Shown piece by piece: positions 18,703 to 27,103 of a stretch of 64,000 nucleotides of DNA (within the stretch, counting starts at the first letter, position 1; each line of letters opens with the position of its first letter). This stretch comes from CAVVYW01 sp963752605. Lineage in GTDB: Bacteria; Actinomycetota; Thermoleophilia; Solirubrobacterales; 70-9. A model generated the notes under the pieces. That model ran no database searches, was not told where the DNA came from, and was given only the letters and a program-made list of their open reading frames with translations. Where the stretch lies: NCBI GenBank assembly GCA_963752605.1, contig CAVVYW010000006.1, positions 496,001 through 560,000 on the forward strand. The letters are read 5' to 3'. A program made the translations under genes and the position numbers.

Positions 18703-19479
18703 ATGGCGGTAGCGATCGGCGTCCTCGTAGTAGTCGCCTTCTTCCTGCTGATCTTCCTCGGCTCCGCGATCCGGGTGCTGCGCGAGTACGAGCGCGGCGT
18801 CATCTTCCGGCTCGGCCGGCTGATCGCCCAGAAGGGCCCCGGCCTGATCCTGCTGATCCCGATCATCGACCGGATGGTCCGGGTGGAACTGCGGACGGTG
18901 ACCCTCAACATCCCGCCGCAGGAGGTGATCACCCGCGACAACGTCCCCGCCAGGGTCAACGCGGTCTGCTACTTCCGGGTGATCGACCCCAACCGGGCGA
19001 TCGTCGAGGTCGAGAACTTCCTGCTCGCCACCTCGCAGATCGCGCAGACCACGCTGCGCTCGGTGCTCGGCAAGGCGGAGCTGGACATGCTCCTCGCCGA
19101 GCGGGAGCGGCTCAACGACGAGCTGCAGAAGATCATCGACGAGCAGACCGAGCCATGGGGCGTGAAGGTGACGACCGTCGAGATCAAGGACGTCGAGATC
19201 CCCGAGCAGATGCAGCGGGCGATGGCCCGCCAGGCCGAGGCCGAGCGAGAGCGGCGGGCCAAGATCATCAACGCCGAGGGTGAGTTCCAGGCCGCCGAGA
19301 AGCTCTCCCAGGCCGCCGAGATCATCTCCAAGAACCCGGCGACCCTCCAGCTCCGGTATCTGCAGACGCTGCTCGAGATGGGCGTCAACCAGAACACGAC
19401 GATCGTCTTCCCGCTGCCGATCGACCTGATCGAGGCCTTCACCGAGATCCGGGCGACTGCGGCATCAGCAGGCCGCTGA
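18703..19479 (+). CDS. SPFH/band-7 (stomatin/slipin-like) protein
   Basis: A 258-residue membrane-anchored SPFH protein. An N-terminal TM helix (VLVVVAFFLLIFLGSAI) leads into REYERGVIFRLGR, the standard band-7 opening. The core reads PGLILLIPIIDRMVRVELRTVTLNIPPQEVITRDNV, and a coiled-coil segment (QRAMARQAEAERERRAKIINAEGE) and a C-terminal oligomerisation helix follow. It pairs with the NfeD gene just upstream. Such proteins scaffold membrane microdomains or regulate membrane proteases. Confidence 0.92.
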   Translation: MAVAIGVLVVVAFFLLIFLGSAIRVLREYERGVIFRLGRLIAQKGPGLILLIPIIDRMVRVELRTVTLNIPPQEVITRDNVPARVNAVCYFRVIDPNRAIVEVENFLLATSQIAQTTLRSVLGKAELDMLLAERERLNDELQKIIDEQTEPWGVKVTTVEIKDVEIPEQMQRAMARQAEAERERRAKIINAEGEFQAAEKLSQAAEIISKNPATLQLRYLQTLLEMGVNQNTTIVFPLPIDLIEAFTEIRATAASAGR

Positions 19480-19526
19480 CGGTCACGGCTCGCCCCGCCC
19501 GCGACGACGCTGAGCGCGCGGCCGCG

Positions 19527-19908
19527 ATGGACCTGCGCACCCGGATCTTCTGCGACGAGCAGGGCGTCGGCAAGGCGGAGGAGTTCGACGGCCTCGACGA
19601 CGGAGGCCCTGCAGATGGTCGTGGTCGACGACGACGACGAGGTGATCGGCACCTGCCGCCTGCGTTTCCTCGACGAGGGCTGCAAACTGGAGCGGATGGC
19701 GGTCGAGCGCGAGCTGCGGGGAACCGGCGCCGGCGCGGCGCTGCTGGCCGCCTGCGAGGAGGCGGCGCGCGCGGAGGGCGCCGAGACGATGTTCATGCAC
19801 GCCCAGCGCCGGGCCGAGGCCTTCTACGCGGGCCAGGGCTACGAGCCGGAGGGCGAGGAGTTCATGGAGGCCGAGATCCCGCACGTGCGGATGACCAAGC
19901 CGCTGTGA
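19527..19908 (+). CDS. GNAT acetyltransferase, one frame break
   Basis: Small N-acetyltransferase of the ElaA/YjcF-like GNAT subgroup. It has TRIFCDEQGVGKAEEFDGLDD at the front, then VVDDDDEVIGTCRLRF, the acetyl-CoA loop MAVERELRGTGAGAALLAA and a closing MHAQRRAEAFYAGQGYEPEGEEF. A one-base break near 19,608 separates LDDG from EALQMVVV. Coding similarity starts upstream of ATG 19527 (LTVTARPARDDAERAAA), directly at the SPFH stop, but no standard start codon lies there. The stop overlaps the galT-like GTG. The substrate is unknown. Confidence 0.75.
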
Positions 19909-20984
19909 GCCCGCCGGAGGTCCACGACGAGCCGCGGCCCGAGGTCCGGATCGACCAGCTGACCGGCCTGCGCACGATCCTGGCGCCGGCGCGGGCTGAG
20001 CGCCCGATCGAGTTCGTCAACGAGCGCGAGGAGGCGCGGAGCGAGGACTGCCCCTTCTGCGAGGGGCGCGAGGGCCGCACCCCACCGGAGATCTGGTGCG
20101 ACCGCCCGGGCGGGGGCGAGGAGAACACGCCCGGATGGCGGGTCCGCGCGGTGCCGAACCTCTACCCCGCGGTGGCTGGAGAGGCCGAACCCGCGGAGGT
20201 GGCGGGCGCCGACGATGCCGGCGAGAGCGGCATCTCCGCCGGCACCGACCCGCTGCGCGCCGCAGCCAGGGGGAGCGAGCCGGACATGTTCCGGGCGGTG
20301 CCCGCGACCGGGCGCCACGAGGTGATCATCAACTCGCCGAGGCACCGGGCCTCGCTCGGCGAGCTCGACGACGGGGAACTGGCCGCGGCGGTCTCGGGCT
20401 GGCGCACCCGCATGCGCGAGCTCTCCGAGCGCGCCTCATACGTCCAGCTGATCGTCAACGAGGGCCACGACGCCGGCGCCTCGCTGGAGCACAGCCACGC
20501 GCAGCTCTACGCGCTGGACTTCGTGCCCCCGGCGATCGCCCGCGAACGGGAGCGCTTCACCGCGTATCGGGAGCGCACCCAGGGCGGCGATCTGCTCGGG
20601 GCGATCGGCGCGGAGGAGGTGCGTCGCGGCGAGCGGCTGGTGGCGATCGACGACGATGCGTTGCTGATCTGCCCCTGGGCGTCCCGCTCGCCGTTCGAGC
20701 TGCGGATCATGCCGCGCGACCCGGCTCCCCGCTTCGACGAAGGGGAAGCGGGCGTGGGAATGCTGCGCAGGGCGCTGGACGCGCTCGCCGCGCGCTTCGA
20801 CGGCGTGCCCCAGTTCAACCTGTGGATCGTGACGGCGCCCCGCGGCGCGGAGCACTTCAGCTGGCACCTGGACCTGGCGCCGCGGATCGGCATCCGCGCG
20901 GGATTCGAGCAGTCGACCGGGGTTGAGCTGAACATCTTCCCGCCGGAGCGGGCGGCGACCGAGCTGCGCGACGCGCTCGGCTAG
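19905..20984 (+). CDS. galactose-1-phosphate uridylyltransferase-like HIT-superfamily protein
   Basis: A 359-residue GalT-like nucleotidyltransferase. It has the zinc-site pair CPFC (residues about 47-50), the N-terminal VRIDQLTGLRTILAPARAERP, RHEVIINSPRH and the HIT-type active site GASLEHSHAQLYAL (H-S-H in place of the HPH of canonical GalT). HFSWHLDLAPR lies at the C-terminus. GalT transfers UMP between UDP-glucose and galactose-1-phosphate, but the H-S-H variant and the lack of other Leloir genes here leave the substrate open. The GTG start overlaps the GNAT stop. Confidence 0.75.
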   Translation: MSPPEVHDEPRPEVRIDQLTGLRTILAPARAERPIEFVNEREEARSEDCPFCEGREGRTPPEIWCDRPGGGEENTPGWRVRAVPNLYPAVAGEAEPAEVAGADDAGESGISAGTDPLRAAARGSEPDMFRAVPATGRHEVIINSPRHRASLGELDDGELAAAVSGWRTRMRELSERASYVQLIVNEGHDAGASLEHSHAQLYALDFVPPAIARERERFTAYRERTQGGDLLGAIGAEEVRRGERLVAIDDDALLICPWASRSPFELRIMPRDPAPRFDEGEAGVGMLRRALDALAARFDGVPQFNLWIVTAPRGAEHFSWHLDLAPRIGIRAGFEQSTGVELNIFPPERAATELRDALG

Positions 20985-20998
20985 GCTCCCCCGCCCCG

Positions 20999-21631
20999 AT
21001 GAGCCCTCCCGTCAGACGACCGCTGCCGCGCTTCCTCGCCGACGCGAGCGTCGAGCCGCTCCCCTACGGCCGCCACGCCCAGCGCCTGCGCGACGCGTTC
21101 GCCAAGGCCTGCGAGGAGCACCTCGAGGGGGCCGGCGGGCCGCCCGGCGAGGTCACCTGGTTCCCGGAGCGCACGTGGGGCGGCCGGGTCTACGTGCCCG
21201 CCGTGGCCCCCGTGGAGGGCGCCGCGACGCCGAGCGAGTACTTCGGCTGCGTCTCCTTCGTCCGGCCGGAGGACGGCGAGCCCTCCGACTTCAGGGGGAT
21301 CGCGGACTTCACGGACGTCACGGCCGAGGGCAACCCGGACTGGGAGATCGACCTGAACGAGGAGGTGGTCGGCACCTGGCGCGGCGAGGGGAAGCGGCGC
21401 GGGGAGGTCACCCTCGTCTGGGGCACGCCCCTGATCCGCGGCGCCCAGGCCGCAACCGCCGAGCTCGACGGCGACGTCGTGGACCAGACGCCGGTCAGCG
21501 ACGAGCGCTTCACCCTGATCGCCGTGGACGCGGTGAAGGGCTTTCCCGACGACCTCTATCTCGAGGTCAAGCTCTGGAGCAACAAGGGCTACGAGCTTGC
21601 CTCGGAGAGCCTCTACGACGAGCCTGAGTAG
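20999..21631 (+). CDS. hypothetical cytoplasmic protein
   Basis: A 210-residue soluble protein without signal peptide or membrane segment. It is rich in acidic and aromatic residues, with strands such as GEVTWFPERTWGGRVYVPAV and EYFGCVSFVRPEDGEP, and WEIDLNEEVVGTWRGE in the middle. I recognise no family. It lies 14 bp after galT in the same direction and may be its operon partner. It converges with the lipoprotein gene, leaving 3 bp between stops. Confidence 0.65.
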   Translation: MSPPVRRPLPRFLADASVEPLPYGRHAQRLRDAFAKACEEHLEGAGGPPGEVTWFPERTWGGRVYVPAVAPVEGAATPSEYFGCVSFVRPEDGEPSDFRGIADFTDVTAEGNPDWEIDLNEEVVGTWRGEGKRRGEVTLVWGTPLIRGAQAATAELDGDVVDQTPVSDERFTLIAVDAVKGFPDDLYLEVKLWSNKGYELASESLYDEPE

Positions 21632-21634
21632 CGG

Positions 21635-22660
21635 TCAGTTCGCGCTGGACGGGCGAAGCGTCCTGCCGTACGTCGTGTCGAGCATCGCCCGGACCGACAG
21701 CGGCGTCGCCCAGTAGAGGATCCCCGCGCCACCCGCATCCAGGATCTCCTTCGTGCAGGCCGCCGCCTGCTCCTCCCCGATCCGCTCGATCGCCTCCGTG
21801 GCGTGCGGGTGCGGGTCCTCGTCGAAGGCGATCTCGAAGCCGAGGTGCTGCAGGAGCGGCGGCGGGAGCTTCGTCCCATCGCCCGAACCGGCGGGCTCGC
21901 TGAGCACCGAGCGGTACTGCCGGATCAGCTCCGCGGAGAGAGGCCCGATCGAGGGACCCGGAGCCTTGGGGTTGCCGCAGTTCACCTGGGTCTGGACGAT
22001 CTGGTAGCCGAGGTGCTCGGGGTTGAGCTCCATGTTGGCGAGGGCGACCGTGCGCGCGGTGCGGCCGTAGTCCCAGGGCGGCAGGTACTGCGGGGAGAGG
22101 CCGAGCCGGGTGTCCTTCGATGCGAGCTTCTCGCCGAGCAGGCGCAGGTTCGCCGCGATCCGGGGCAGGTTCGTTTCCAGGGACGGGCTCCACTTCCCCT
22201 TCCCGGCCAGCTCGTAGGAGATCTGCTCCCAGTCGACCAGGATGGCGTCGACCTCGGGGTTCTCGGCCAGCGCGAAGGCGTAGCCCCCCTTGTTGGGATC
22301 CGAGGCGAGTCCGTTCACCGTCGCGATCCGGTTGCAGGGGAAGTCGCTGTGGAGCCTGTCGACGATCTCGTCCCAGGTCTGCGGCTTGCTGCCGGTGAAC
22401 TCGGTGTTGATGACGAACACGTCGCGCGGCAGGATCCGGTCGGCGAGCCCCTCATTGACCTCCTGGACATCGGCCGACTGGTTGACCCGGATCCCCATCG
22501 TGAAGGCGTCCGGCCCGGTGCCCGTGGGCGTCAGCGCCGGGTCCGGGATCCCCTCGCACGAGGCCGTCCCGTCTCCGGAATCGTCGCCTCCGCAGGCGGC
22601 GAGGGCCATGGCCGCTGCGGTGGCCAGGACGGCGAGGGAGCCCGCTCTCATCCAACGCAT
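21635..22660 (-). CDS. secreted lipoprotein, unknown function
   Basis: A 341-residue lipoprotein: basic start RWMRAG, hydrophobic core LAVLATAAAMALA, lipobox ALAAC (Cys about 23) and a GGDDSGDG linker. The mature domain has motifs such as FVINTEFTGSKPQTWDEIVD, DAILVDWEQISYEL, PQYLPPWDYG and GAGILYWATPL. These look like strands of a TIM-barrel, possibly a glycoside-hydrolase-like or polysaccharide-binding protein, but no catalytic signature is certain. It is transcribed toward the hypothetical gene and away from tRNA-Arg. Confidence 0.65.
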   Translation of the reverse strand: MRWMRAGSLAVLATAAAMALAACGGDDSGDGTASCEGIPDPALTPTGTGPDAFTMGIRVNQSADVQEVNEGLADRILPRDVFVINTEFTGSKPQTWDEIVDRLHSDFPCNRIATVNGLASDPNKGGYAFALAENPEVDAILVDWEQISYELAGKGKWSPSLETNLPRIAANLRLLGEKLASKDTRLGLSPQYLPPWDYGRTARTVALANMELNPEHLGYQIVQTQVNCGNPKAPGPSIGPLSAELIRQYRSVLSEPAGSGDGTKLPPPLLQHLGFEIAFDEDPHPHATEAIERIGEEQAAACTKEILDAGGAGILYWATPLSVRAMLDTTYGRTLRPSSAN

Positions 22661-22693
22661 TATTAGCCCTCGAGGGTCCTAAGCTGACTGCCG

Positions 22694-22771
<78 letters not shown>

Positions 22772-22817
22772 TCGTTTGCAGGACTTTCTTCGACCGGTTG
22801 TTCGAGCTTCGGACGAG

Positions 22818-22837
22818 ATGGGTACAAAATGGGTACA
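22818..22837 (+). promoter_or_regulatory. left integrase arm-type site (candidate)
   Basis: Contains TGGGTACAAAATGGGTACA, itself a direct pair of TGGGTACA 11 bp apart, 47 bp inside attL. The same 19-bp sequence recurs at 31,510-31,528 inside attR. A 13-bp TTGCAGGACTTTC also occurs near both ends (22,776-22,788 and 31,586-31,598). The placement flanking the core fits accessory (arm) binding sites for the integrase N-terminal domain. Confidence 0.6.
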
Positions 22838-22972
22838 GCCAAGCCGTAGGTCGAGACGCTGGCTGGTCGGGACACGTCCGCACTTCTTCCCCTCTACGCG
22901 AACGGAGGCTGGGTCGACGTCCACCACCTGCCACTTCTTGCGGTGGACGCCGGCCGATCCTCGACTTGATTT

Positions 22973-23692
22973 CTAGACGGGCCGATTGCGCCCGAGGACG
23001 TTGGTGACGAAGCGGTCGAGACGTTCATCGAGCACGGTCGCCAGAGTGTTGAGAAAGCTGGGCCAGGCTTGGAGATCCACCCGGCTTATCTGGAGCGCGC
23101 TCGCAGTGTGCGCTACTACGTGCCGTGCGCGGACAATCTCGTCAAGCTTGTCTTCAACGAAGGTAGATGCCTCTGGTCGAGGCCAAAGGGCATCGAATGC
23201 CGGGCGCGTATCAAGAAATGCCTTCTTGACTCCCAGCGCCTTGAACATGCTCTTCACGCGCTCGGCGTTGGGATTGCCCTTTGTCTGGGCCAGCGCGGCA
23301 GGGTCGATGTTCTCGCTCACCGCTCGCTTAGCGGCAGCAGCGACATCTCTAAACCGGGCTGCTTTGGTGCCAGGCGAGCCGTACCGCGGCCCCTTCATGG
23401 CGAAATCAAACGACTCGAACACGCTGTTGATCCGCAACGAATCGGGCAAGGCGGAGAAGGAGATCGGTGGAGGATTGCCATCCAGCGCCGAAAGGTGCTC
23501 TTGAAAGGCTTCAACAAGAAACCGTTCGAAGCTGCCAACCAGTAGTACGCAGAATCCACCACGGAGCGCCTCGACGGTAGGCGCCATTGCTGTGCGAGGG
23601 GGATCTCTGTACCTGCCCTCGATGTCGGCCAATCGCTGCGCCGAACCGACGGAGGCCTGAAAAGACGCGAGGGCCGCGGAGGGATGCGCCAA
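22973..23692 (-). CDS. HEPN-fold nuclease, MAE_28990/MAE_18760-like
   Basis: A 239-residue protein. It has the helix GSFERFLVEAFQEHL (about residue 55) typical of the MAE_28990 HEPN group and the HEPN RNase motif R-X4-H as RHVVAH (R190, H195) near the C-terminus. HEPN proteins of this kind are predicted or proven RNases in toxin and anti-phage systems. It begins (TTG 23692) 3 bp after the stop of the DUF262 gene, so the two are one operon. Codon use and G+C are lower than the chromosome. Likely role: abortive-infection or nucleic-acid-cleaving effector acting with DUF262 (inference). Confidence 0.75.
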   Translation of the reverse strand: MAHPSAALASFQASVGSAQRLADIEGRYRDPPRTAMAPTVEALRGGFCVLLVGSFERFLVEAFQEHLSALDGNPPPISFSALPDSLRINSVFESFDFAMKGPRYGSPGTKAARFRDVAAAAKRAVSENIDPAALAQTKGNPNAERVKSMFKALGVKKAFLDTRPAFDALWPRPEASTFVEDKLDEIVRARHVVAHTASALQISRVDLQAWPSFLNTLATVLDERLDRFVTNVLGRNRPV

Positions 23693-23695
23693 GGC

Positions 23696-24964
23696 CTAAC
23701 CGGAGATGGCCGAATCCAACATTTCCTTCATCATCGCGATTCGACGCCTGAAGAGGGCGGGTGTGTTGGTCGCGGCATCGATTGCTTCGCGAAACTCGGT
23801 ATTCGAGAAGAGTTTCTTTAGCTCGCTTTCGATCGGCTTCCGTTTAGCACTCAGTTCAACCGGATCTTTGCCCTGAGCGGCAAACATCTCAGCGTCATAT
23901 AAGGATGCGAGCACCTGCTGCCGCCAAGCCTTTCTCTGAGGCACCCATCGCTGGAACGCGTGATCTCCGAATGCCGCTTCTACTGCGGCCATCGTCGATA
24001 CGAACGCCTCGCGGGCTGATTCCACGGCCCGTGTGTCCATGTGCTGGTGGTCGGACATGAAGCTGTCCATACGGCGCATCATTCCGCCAGCGAACGAGTC
24101 CCAGCTATCTCGGAACGTAAAGAACCGCAGCACAAATTCGGCATCCCGCATCTCGCGGTAGATCGCCGATTTCTCCTTGTCGCGAATTCCGAGCAAGGAA
24201 TGGAATTCCGGCATTACGGAGAGCGACAGAACTAGATCGTTTAGGGGCCCGGGATACGAGCTGTTGCGGACCTCCTGCGGGTTGAGGCGGACACCTCCCG
24301 TATTGAGCCGCTTGAAAACTTCAAACTTCACCTCTGAATCAGACTGCGGCAGGATGATGATCGCGCGAAGGGTCGCCCGCGTCTGGAGAATGTCACGGAG
24401 CCGGGATGGCAGGTCGTCGATCGACTGGCCATTGATCTCTTCAAACACCTTGAGCCCCTTGAGCTTCAAGCGTCCACGGATGAATTCGCGGATGGCAAAG
24501 AGGCGCTGCTTGCCGTCGATCACTGCATAGGTCCCGTACCTGTCTTCGCTAAGGAAGATCGGCGGGATCGGCACATTCATCAGGAAACTCTCGATGAGCC
24601 GGGATTGTCTGGCGGCGTCCCAACGAAAACGCCGCTGGTACCGAGGACTCAAGTCAATCTTGTCCTTGTTGACCAAGTCCGCAAGCGTGCCGAGGTTGTA
24701 GTCCACGACGCTTGTGACCAAGTCGCGCTGGCTCTTCTTGAATAGAGCCAGCGCCGGATCATCCTCGCCGTCTAGTTGGGCGGCATCCTCGACATCGTCT
24801 TCGTAGTAGATCTCCTCAACCGCGTCGTACTCTGCGGCGACCTCCGCCGCTTCAGCGTCGGTCGGATCCTGGGGAGTATCAGCTCGATCGACTTCTTCAG
24901 CCACCTGGACGACCCTACCCAATGGCCGAGCAGTCTCGCATCCTCCAATCTGGGAAATGGCCAA
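23696..24964 (-). CDS. DUF262 (GmrS-like ParB/Srx fold) protein
   Basis: A 422-residue DUF262 protein. It shows the family hallmark YQRRFRW (residues 109-115), SRLIESFLMNVPIPPIFL and the nucleotide-site loop IDGKQRL (DGKQR at 150-154), then the FKRLNTGGVRLNPQEVRN segment. DUF262 provides NTP-dependent activity in defence proteins such as GmrSD, BrxU and SspE. Here the usual DUF1524 HNH domain is absent; the C-terminal 200 residues are helical, and the nuclease appears supplied in trans by the HEPN gene 3 bp downstream. TTG 24964 is the longest start; GTG 24904 is an alternative. The N-terminal 75 residues are very acidic. Confidence 0.82.
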   Translation of the reverse strand: MAISQIGGCETARPLGRVVQVAEEVDRADTPQDPTDAEAAEVAAEYDAVEEIYYEDDVEDAAQLDGEDDPALALFKKSQRDLVTSVVDYNLGTLADLVNKDKIDLSPRYQRRFRWDAARQSRLIESFLMNVPIPPIFLSEDRYGTYAVIDGKQRLFAIREFIRGRLKLKGLKVFEEINGQSIDDLPSRLRDILQTRATLRAIIILPQSDSEVKFEVFKRLNTGGVRLNPQEVRNSSYPGPLNDLVLSLSVMPEFHSLLGIRDKEKSAIYREMRDAEFVLRFFTFRDSWDSFAGGMMRRMDSFMSDHQHMDTRAVESAREAFVSTMAAVEAAFGDHAFQRWVPQRKAWRQQVLASLYDAEMFAAQGKDPVELSAKRKPIESELKKLFSNTEFREAIDAATNTPALFRRRIAMMKEMLDSAISG

Positions 24965-24996
24965 TGTCGCTTGGCGTCGGCCCCTGGCAGCGGTGC

Positions 24997-26094
24997 TCAG
25001 TCAAGCGACGCAGCCTGAGTCGTCGCATCCCCCCAGACAGCCACCCTGGCCTCCCAAATCGCGTCCTCGGCCGCCAGCTGCGGCCGATCCTCGAGCTCCT
25101 CGATCACATGCCCGTAGACCCGCATGGTTAGTTCGGCTCCGTGGCCGAGCTGCCGGGCCACGTAGATGACGCTCCGGCCCTCGTGGAGTAGAAGGGAGGC
25201 GAAGGAGTGGCGCAGGTCGTACGGGCGGGCGTGCTCGATCTCGGCCTTCCGAAGCGCGGGGTTGAAAACACGGTTGCGCCACTTCTCGAACGCGTTGGCT
25301 GACCACTGGGTGGTGTCAGCCGCGGGGAAGATCCAGGCATCGGCTTGCGGCTCGGCGGATGCGGCTCGCCAGTCGTCGAGGTCTGACTTCAGGGGTGACA
25401 GCAGGCGGACATTGCGGCGAGCGCCGGTCTTCTCGGCGTCAACGAGGAGCGTCCGCTCGCCGACGTGCCGCCACCGAAGTCCGCGGAGCTCGCCGGGCCG
25501 CAAGCCAGCGTAGGCCAGCACCGAGACGATCGTCGCGTCCCGCTCCGGGAGGACGGCCCGGATCGCCTCCACCTGCGTCGGCGGGAGTGGGCGAACCTCC
25601 TCGCTGCGCGGTACGCGGGCCTTGCGAACCACTCGCTGTGGGTTGAACGGGATCCGGTTCGACTCGGCGGCTCGCTGAAGAATGCCGCCGAGCAGCAGCA
25701 TGGCCTTGCGGATCGCGTGCGGACCGATGCCCTCCCGGATCAGGTCTCCTTGGAACGCGGCGATCGCCTCCGCGTCGATCTCGTTCAGCCGCATCCCGCC
25801 GAGTCGCGGCGAGATGTGCCGGTCATAGCTCGACGCGTAGTTCTGACGGGTCCGGGGCCGCAGGTGGGCGGCATGGGCCCGTGACCAGGCGCCGGCCACG
25901 TAGTCGTCGAGCGTCTCGCGTCCCCCCTCCATCGCTGCCAGCTCACCGGTCCGCTTGCGGCGAGTGATCTCGGCATCGAAAGCCTCGGCGTCGGCCTTGC
26001 GGCCGAGCACGCGCGAGCGATTGCGGCCTCTCGAGTCCCGCCAGCGCACGCGCCAGACGGTGCCGCCCTTCCGCTGCTCACGCTTGATGCTCAT
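24997..26094 (-). CDS. int: tyrosine recombinase (phage-type integrase)
   Basis: A 365-residue integrase that should catalyse insertion into and excision from tRNA-Arg. The N-terminal arm-binding-like region (TVWRVRWRDSRGRNRSRVLGRKADAEAF), SAM-like core-binding domain (LDDYVAGAWSRAHAAHLRPRTRQNY) and catalytic domain are all present. Active-site residues are R199 (GLRPGELRGL), R295 (PYDLRHSF, with Tyr in place of the first His), H318 (LGHG) and Y327 (RVYGHV). It appears full length. It is followed upstream by the Xis-like gene and is the third gene inside the island from attL. Confidence 0.93.
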   Translation of the reverse strand: MSIKREQRKGGTVWRVRWRDSRGRNRSRVLGRKADAEAFDAEITRRKRTGELAAMEGGRETLDDYVAGAWSRAHAAHLRPRTRQNYASSYDRHISPRLGGMRLNEIDAEAIAAFQGDLIREGIGPHAIRKAMLLLGGILQRAAESNRIPFNPQRVVRKARVPRSEEVRPLPPTQVEAIRAVLPERDATIVSVLAYAGLRPGELRGLRWRHVGERTLLVDAEKTGARRNVRLLSPLKSDLDDWRAASAEPQADAWIFPAADTTQWSANAFEKWRNRVFNPALRKAEIEHARPYDLRHSFASLLLHEGRSVIYVARQLGHGAELTMRVYGHVIEELEDRPQLAAEDAIWEARVAVWGDATTQAASLD

Positions 26095-26153
26095 CGGCGT
26101 CTTTCGTGCTTAAGGCGTTAGGGGGCTGATCTCACCCCCGCCCGCGCGCGGTC

Positions 26154-26426
26154 CTAGCCTTCGTCGCCCTCGACTCGTGAGAGGGCTTCGGCGAGCGGGC
26201 GGCGGAGGCGCGGGCGAGACGAGCGGCGACCGCTCACTCGCTCTGCCGATGTAGGGGCGCTGGTCTCAAGCCAACTCTCGGCCGACTCCGCGGGGATCAG
26301 CAAGCGAGATCCGTTGGCGACCTTGGCCGCCCGCAGCTCGCCGCGCTCGATTGCCCGGTAGATGGCCTTCGCCGAGAGACCGACCATCGCTGCGAGCTCT
26401 GCCGGGCGATACGCCAGCCGCTTCAC
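26154..26426 (-). CDS. Xis-like helix-turn-helix protein
   Basis: A 90-residue DNA-binding protein of the excisionase/MerR-like HTH_17 group. It has YRPAELAAMVGLSAKAIYRAIERGELRAAKVANGSRLLIP, a recognition helix followed by a wing, then an Arg-rich tail. It sits directly upstream of the integrase gene and overlaps the stop of the preceding gene, the standard place for a recombination directionality factor or regulator. Confidence 0.82.
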   Translation of the reverse strand: MKRLAYRPAELAAMVGLSAKAIYRAIERGELRAAKVANGSRLLIPAESAESWLETSAPTSAERVSGRRSSRPRLRRPLAEALSRVEGDEG

Positions 26427-27103
26427 GGTCCTGTTAGCTCCTTGATGACCCAGTCCAGCGTCCGGATTGCTCGATCGACCTCAACCTCCTCGGCAACCTG
26501 ATCAACCAGCCGACAGATTGACTCGTTGCCGCAGACGTAGAGCACGGCATCCAGATCGCCTCGAAGCTCCGCACTGCGATAGCCGTCAAGGATCCGTGCG
26601 AGGCGCGCCCGGGACTTCGGGACCCGCTCAAATTCGACCGCCCATCGCTCGGTGCCTTCGAGGATGAAGCCGAGGTCCGGCATGTGGGTCAAAGCCCCCG
26701 CTCCATGCCCCGGTGGCATCGGGAAAGTCCACCCTTCGGCGCGTAGCTCGCCCGGCCCGACCCAGGGACGGTTGTTGCGCTCGCAGTGCGCCGCAACCCA
26801 AGACACGCCCCGGCCATGAAGCAGGCCGGCGAGGGAGCGCGTGGTCGTTCGGGAGGTAATCGGATAGCCAGCCCAGCGCTGGCCCCGCGGCGTAACCGCG
26901 ACGATGCTCCCGCCGCCGTCCCCAAGTCGGTTCCGGACCAGCAGGCGCTCCTCTTCCAGCGTCTTCGCGTACCTCCGCGCTTGCCTCGCCGTGATTCCCA
27001 ACCCTGCCGCCATCGCCTCAACACCAGCAACCCGCACCTTCACCAGCCAATCCAACGCCGCCCACAAGCCCCTCTTTCTGAGCACCATGCCTTCAGCCCG
27101 CAT
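26423..27103 (-). CDS. Replic_Relax-like protein (winged helix + PD-(D/E)XK-like fold)
   Basis: Resembles the replication-relaxation family of actinobacterial plasmids and integrative elements. A winged-helix segment is visible (VEAMAAGLGITARQARRYAKTLEEERLLVRN), and a C-terminal nuclease-like core (HMPDLGFIL, then WAVEFERVPKSRARLARILDGYR) gives a PD...E-x-E...K arrangement. Such proteins are linked to plasmid relaxation or mobilisation; activity is not proven. ATG 27103 is preferred because GGAGAGG precedes it. The frame is open to a GTG at 27253, but that extension runs through nested inverted repeats. The stop overlaps the Xis-like start. Confidence 0.6.
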   Translation of the reverse strand: MRAEGMVLRKRGLWAALDWLVKVRVAGVEAMAAGLGITARQARRYAKTLEEERLLVRNRLGDGGGSIVAVTPRGQRWAGYPITSRTTTRSLAGLLHGRGVSWVAAHCERNNRPWVGPGELRAEGWTFPMPPGHGAGALTHMPDLGFILEGTERWAVEFERVPKSRARLARILDGYRSAELRGDLDAVLYVCGNESICRLVDQVAEEVEVDRAIRTLDWVIKELTGP

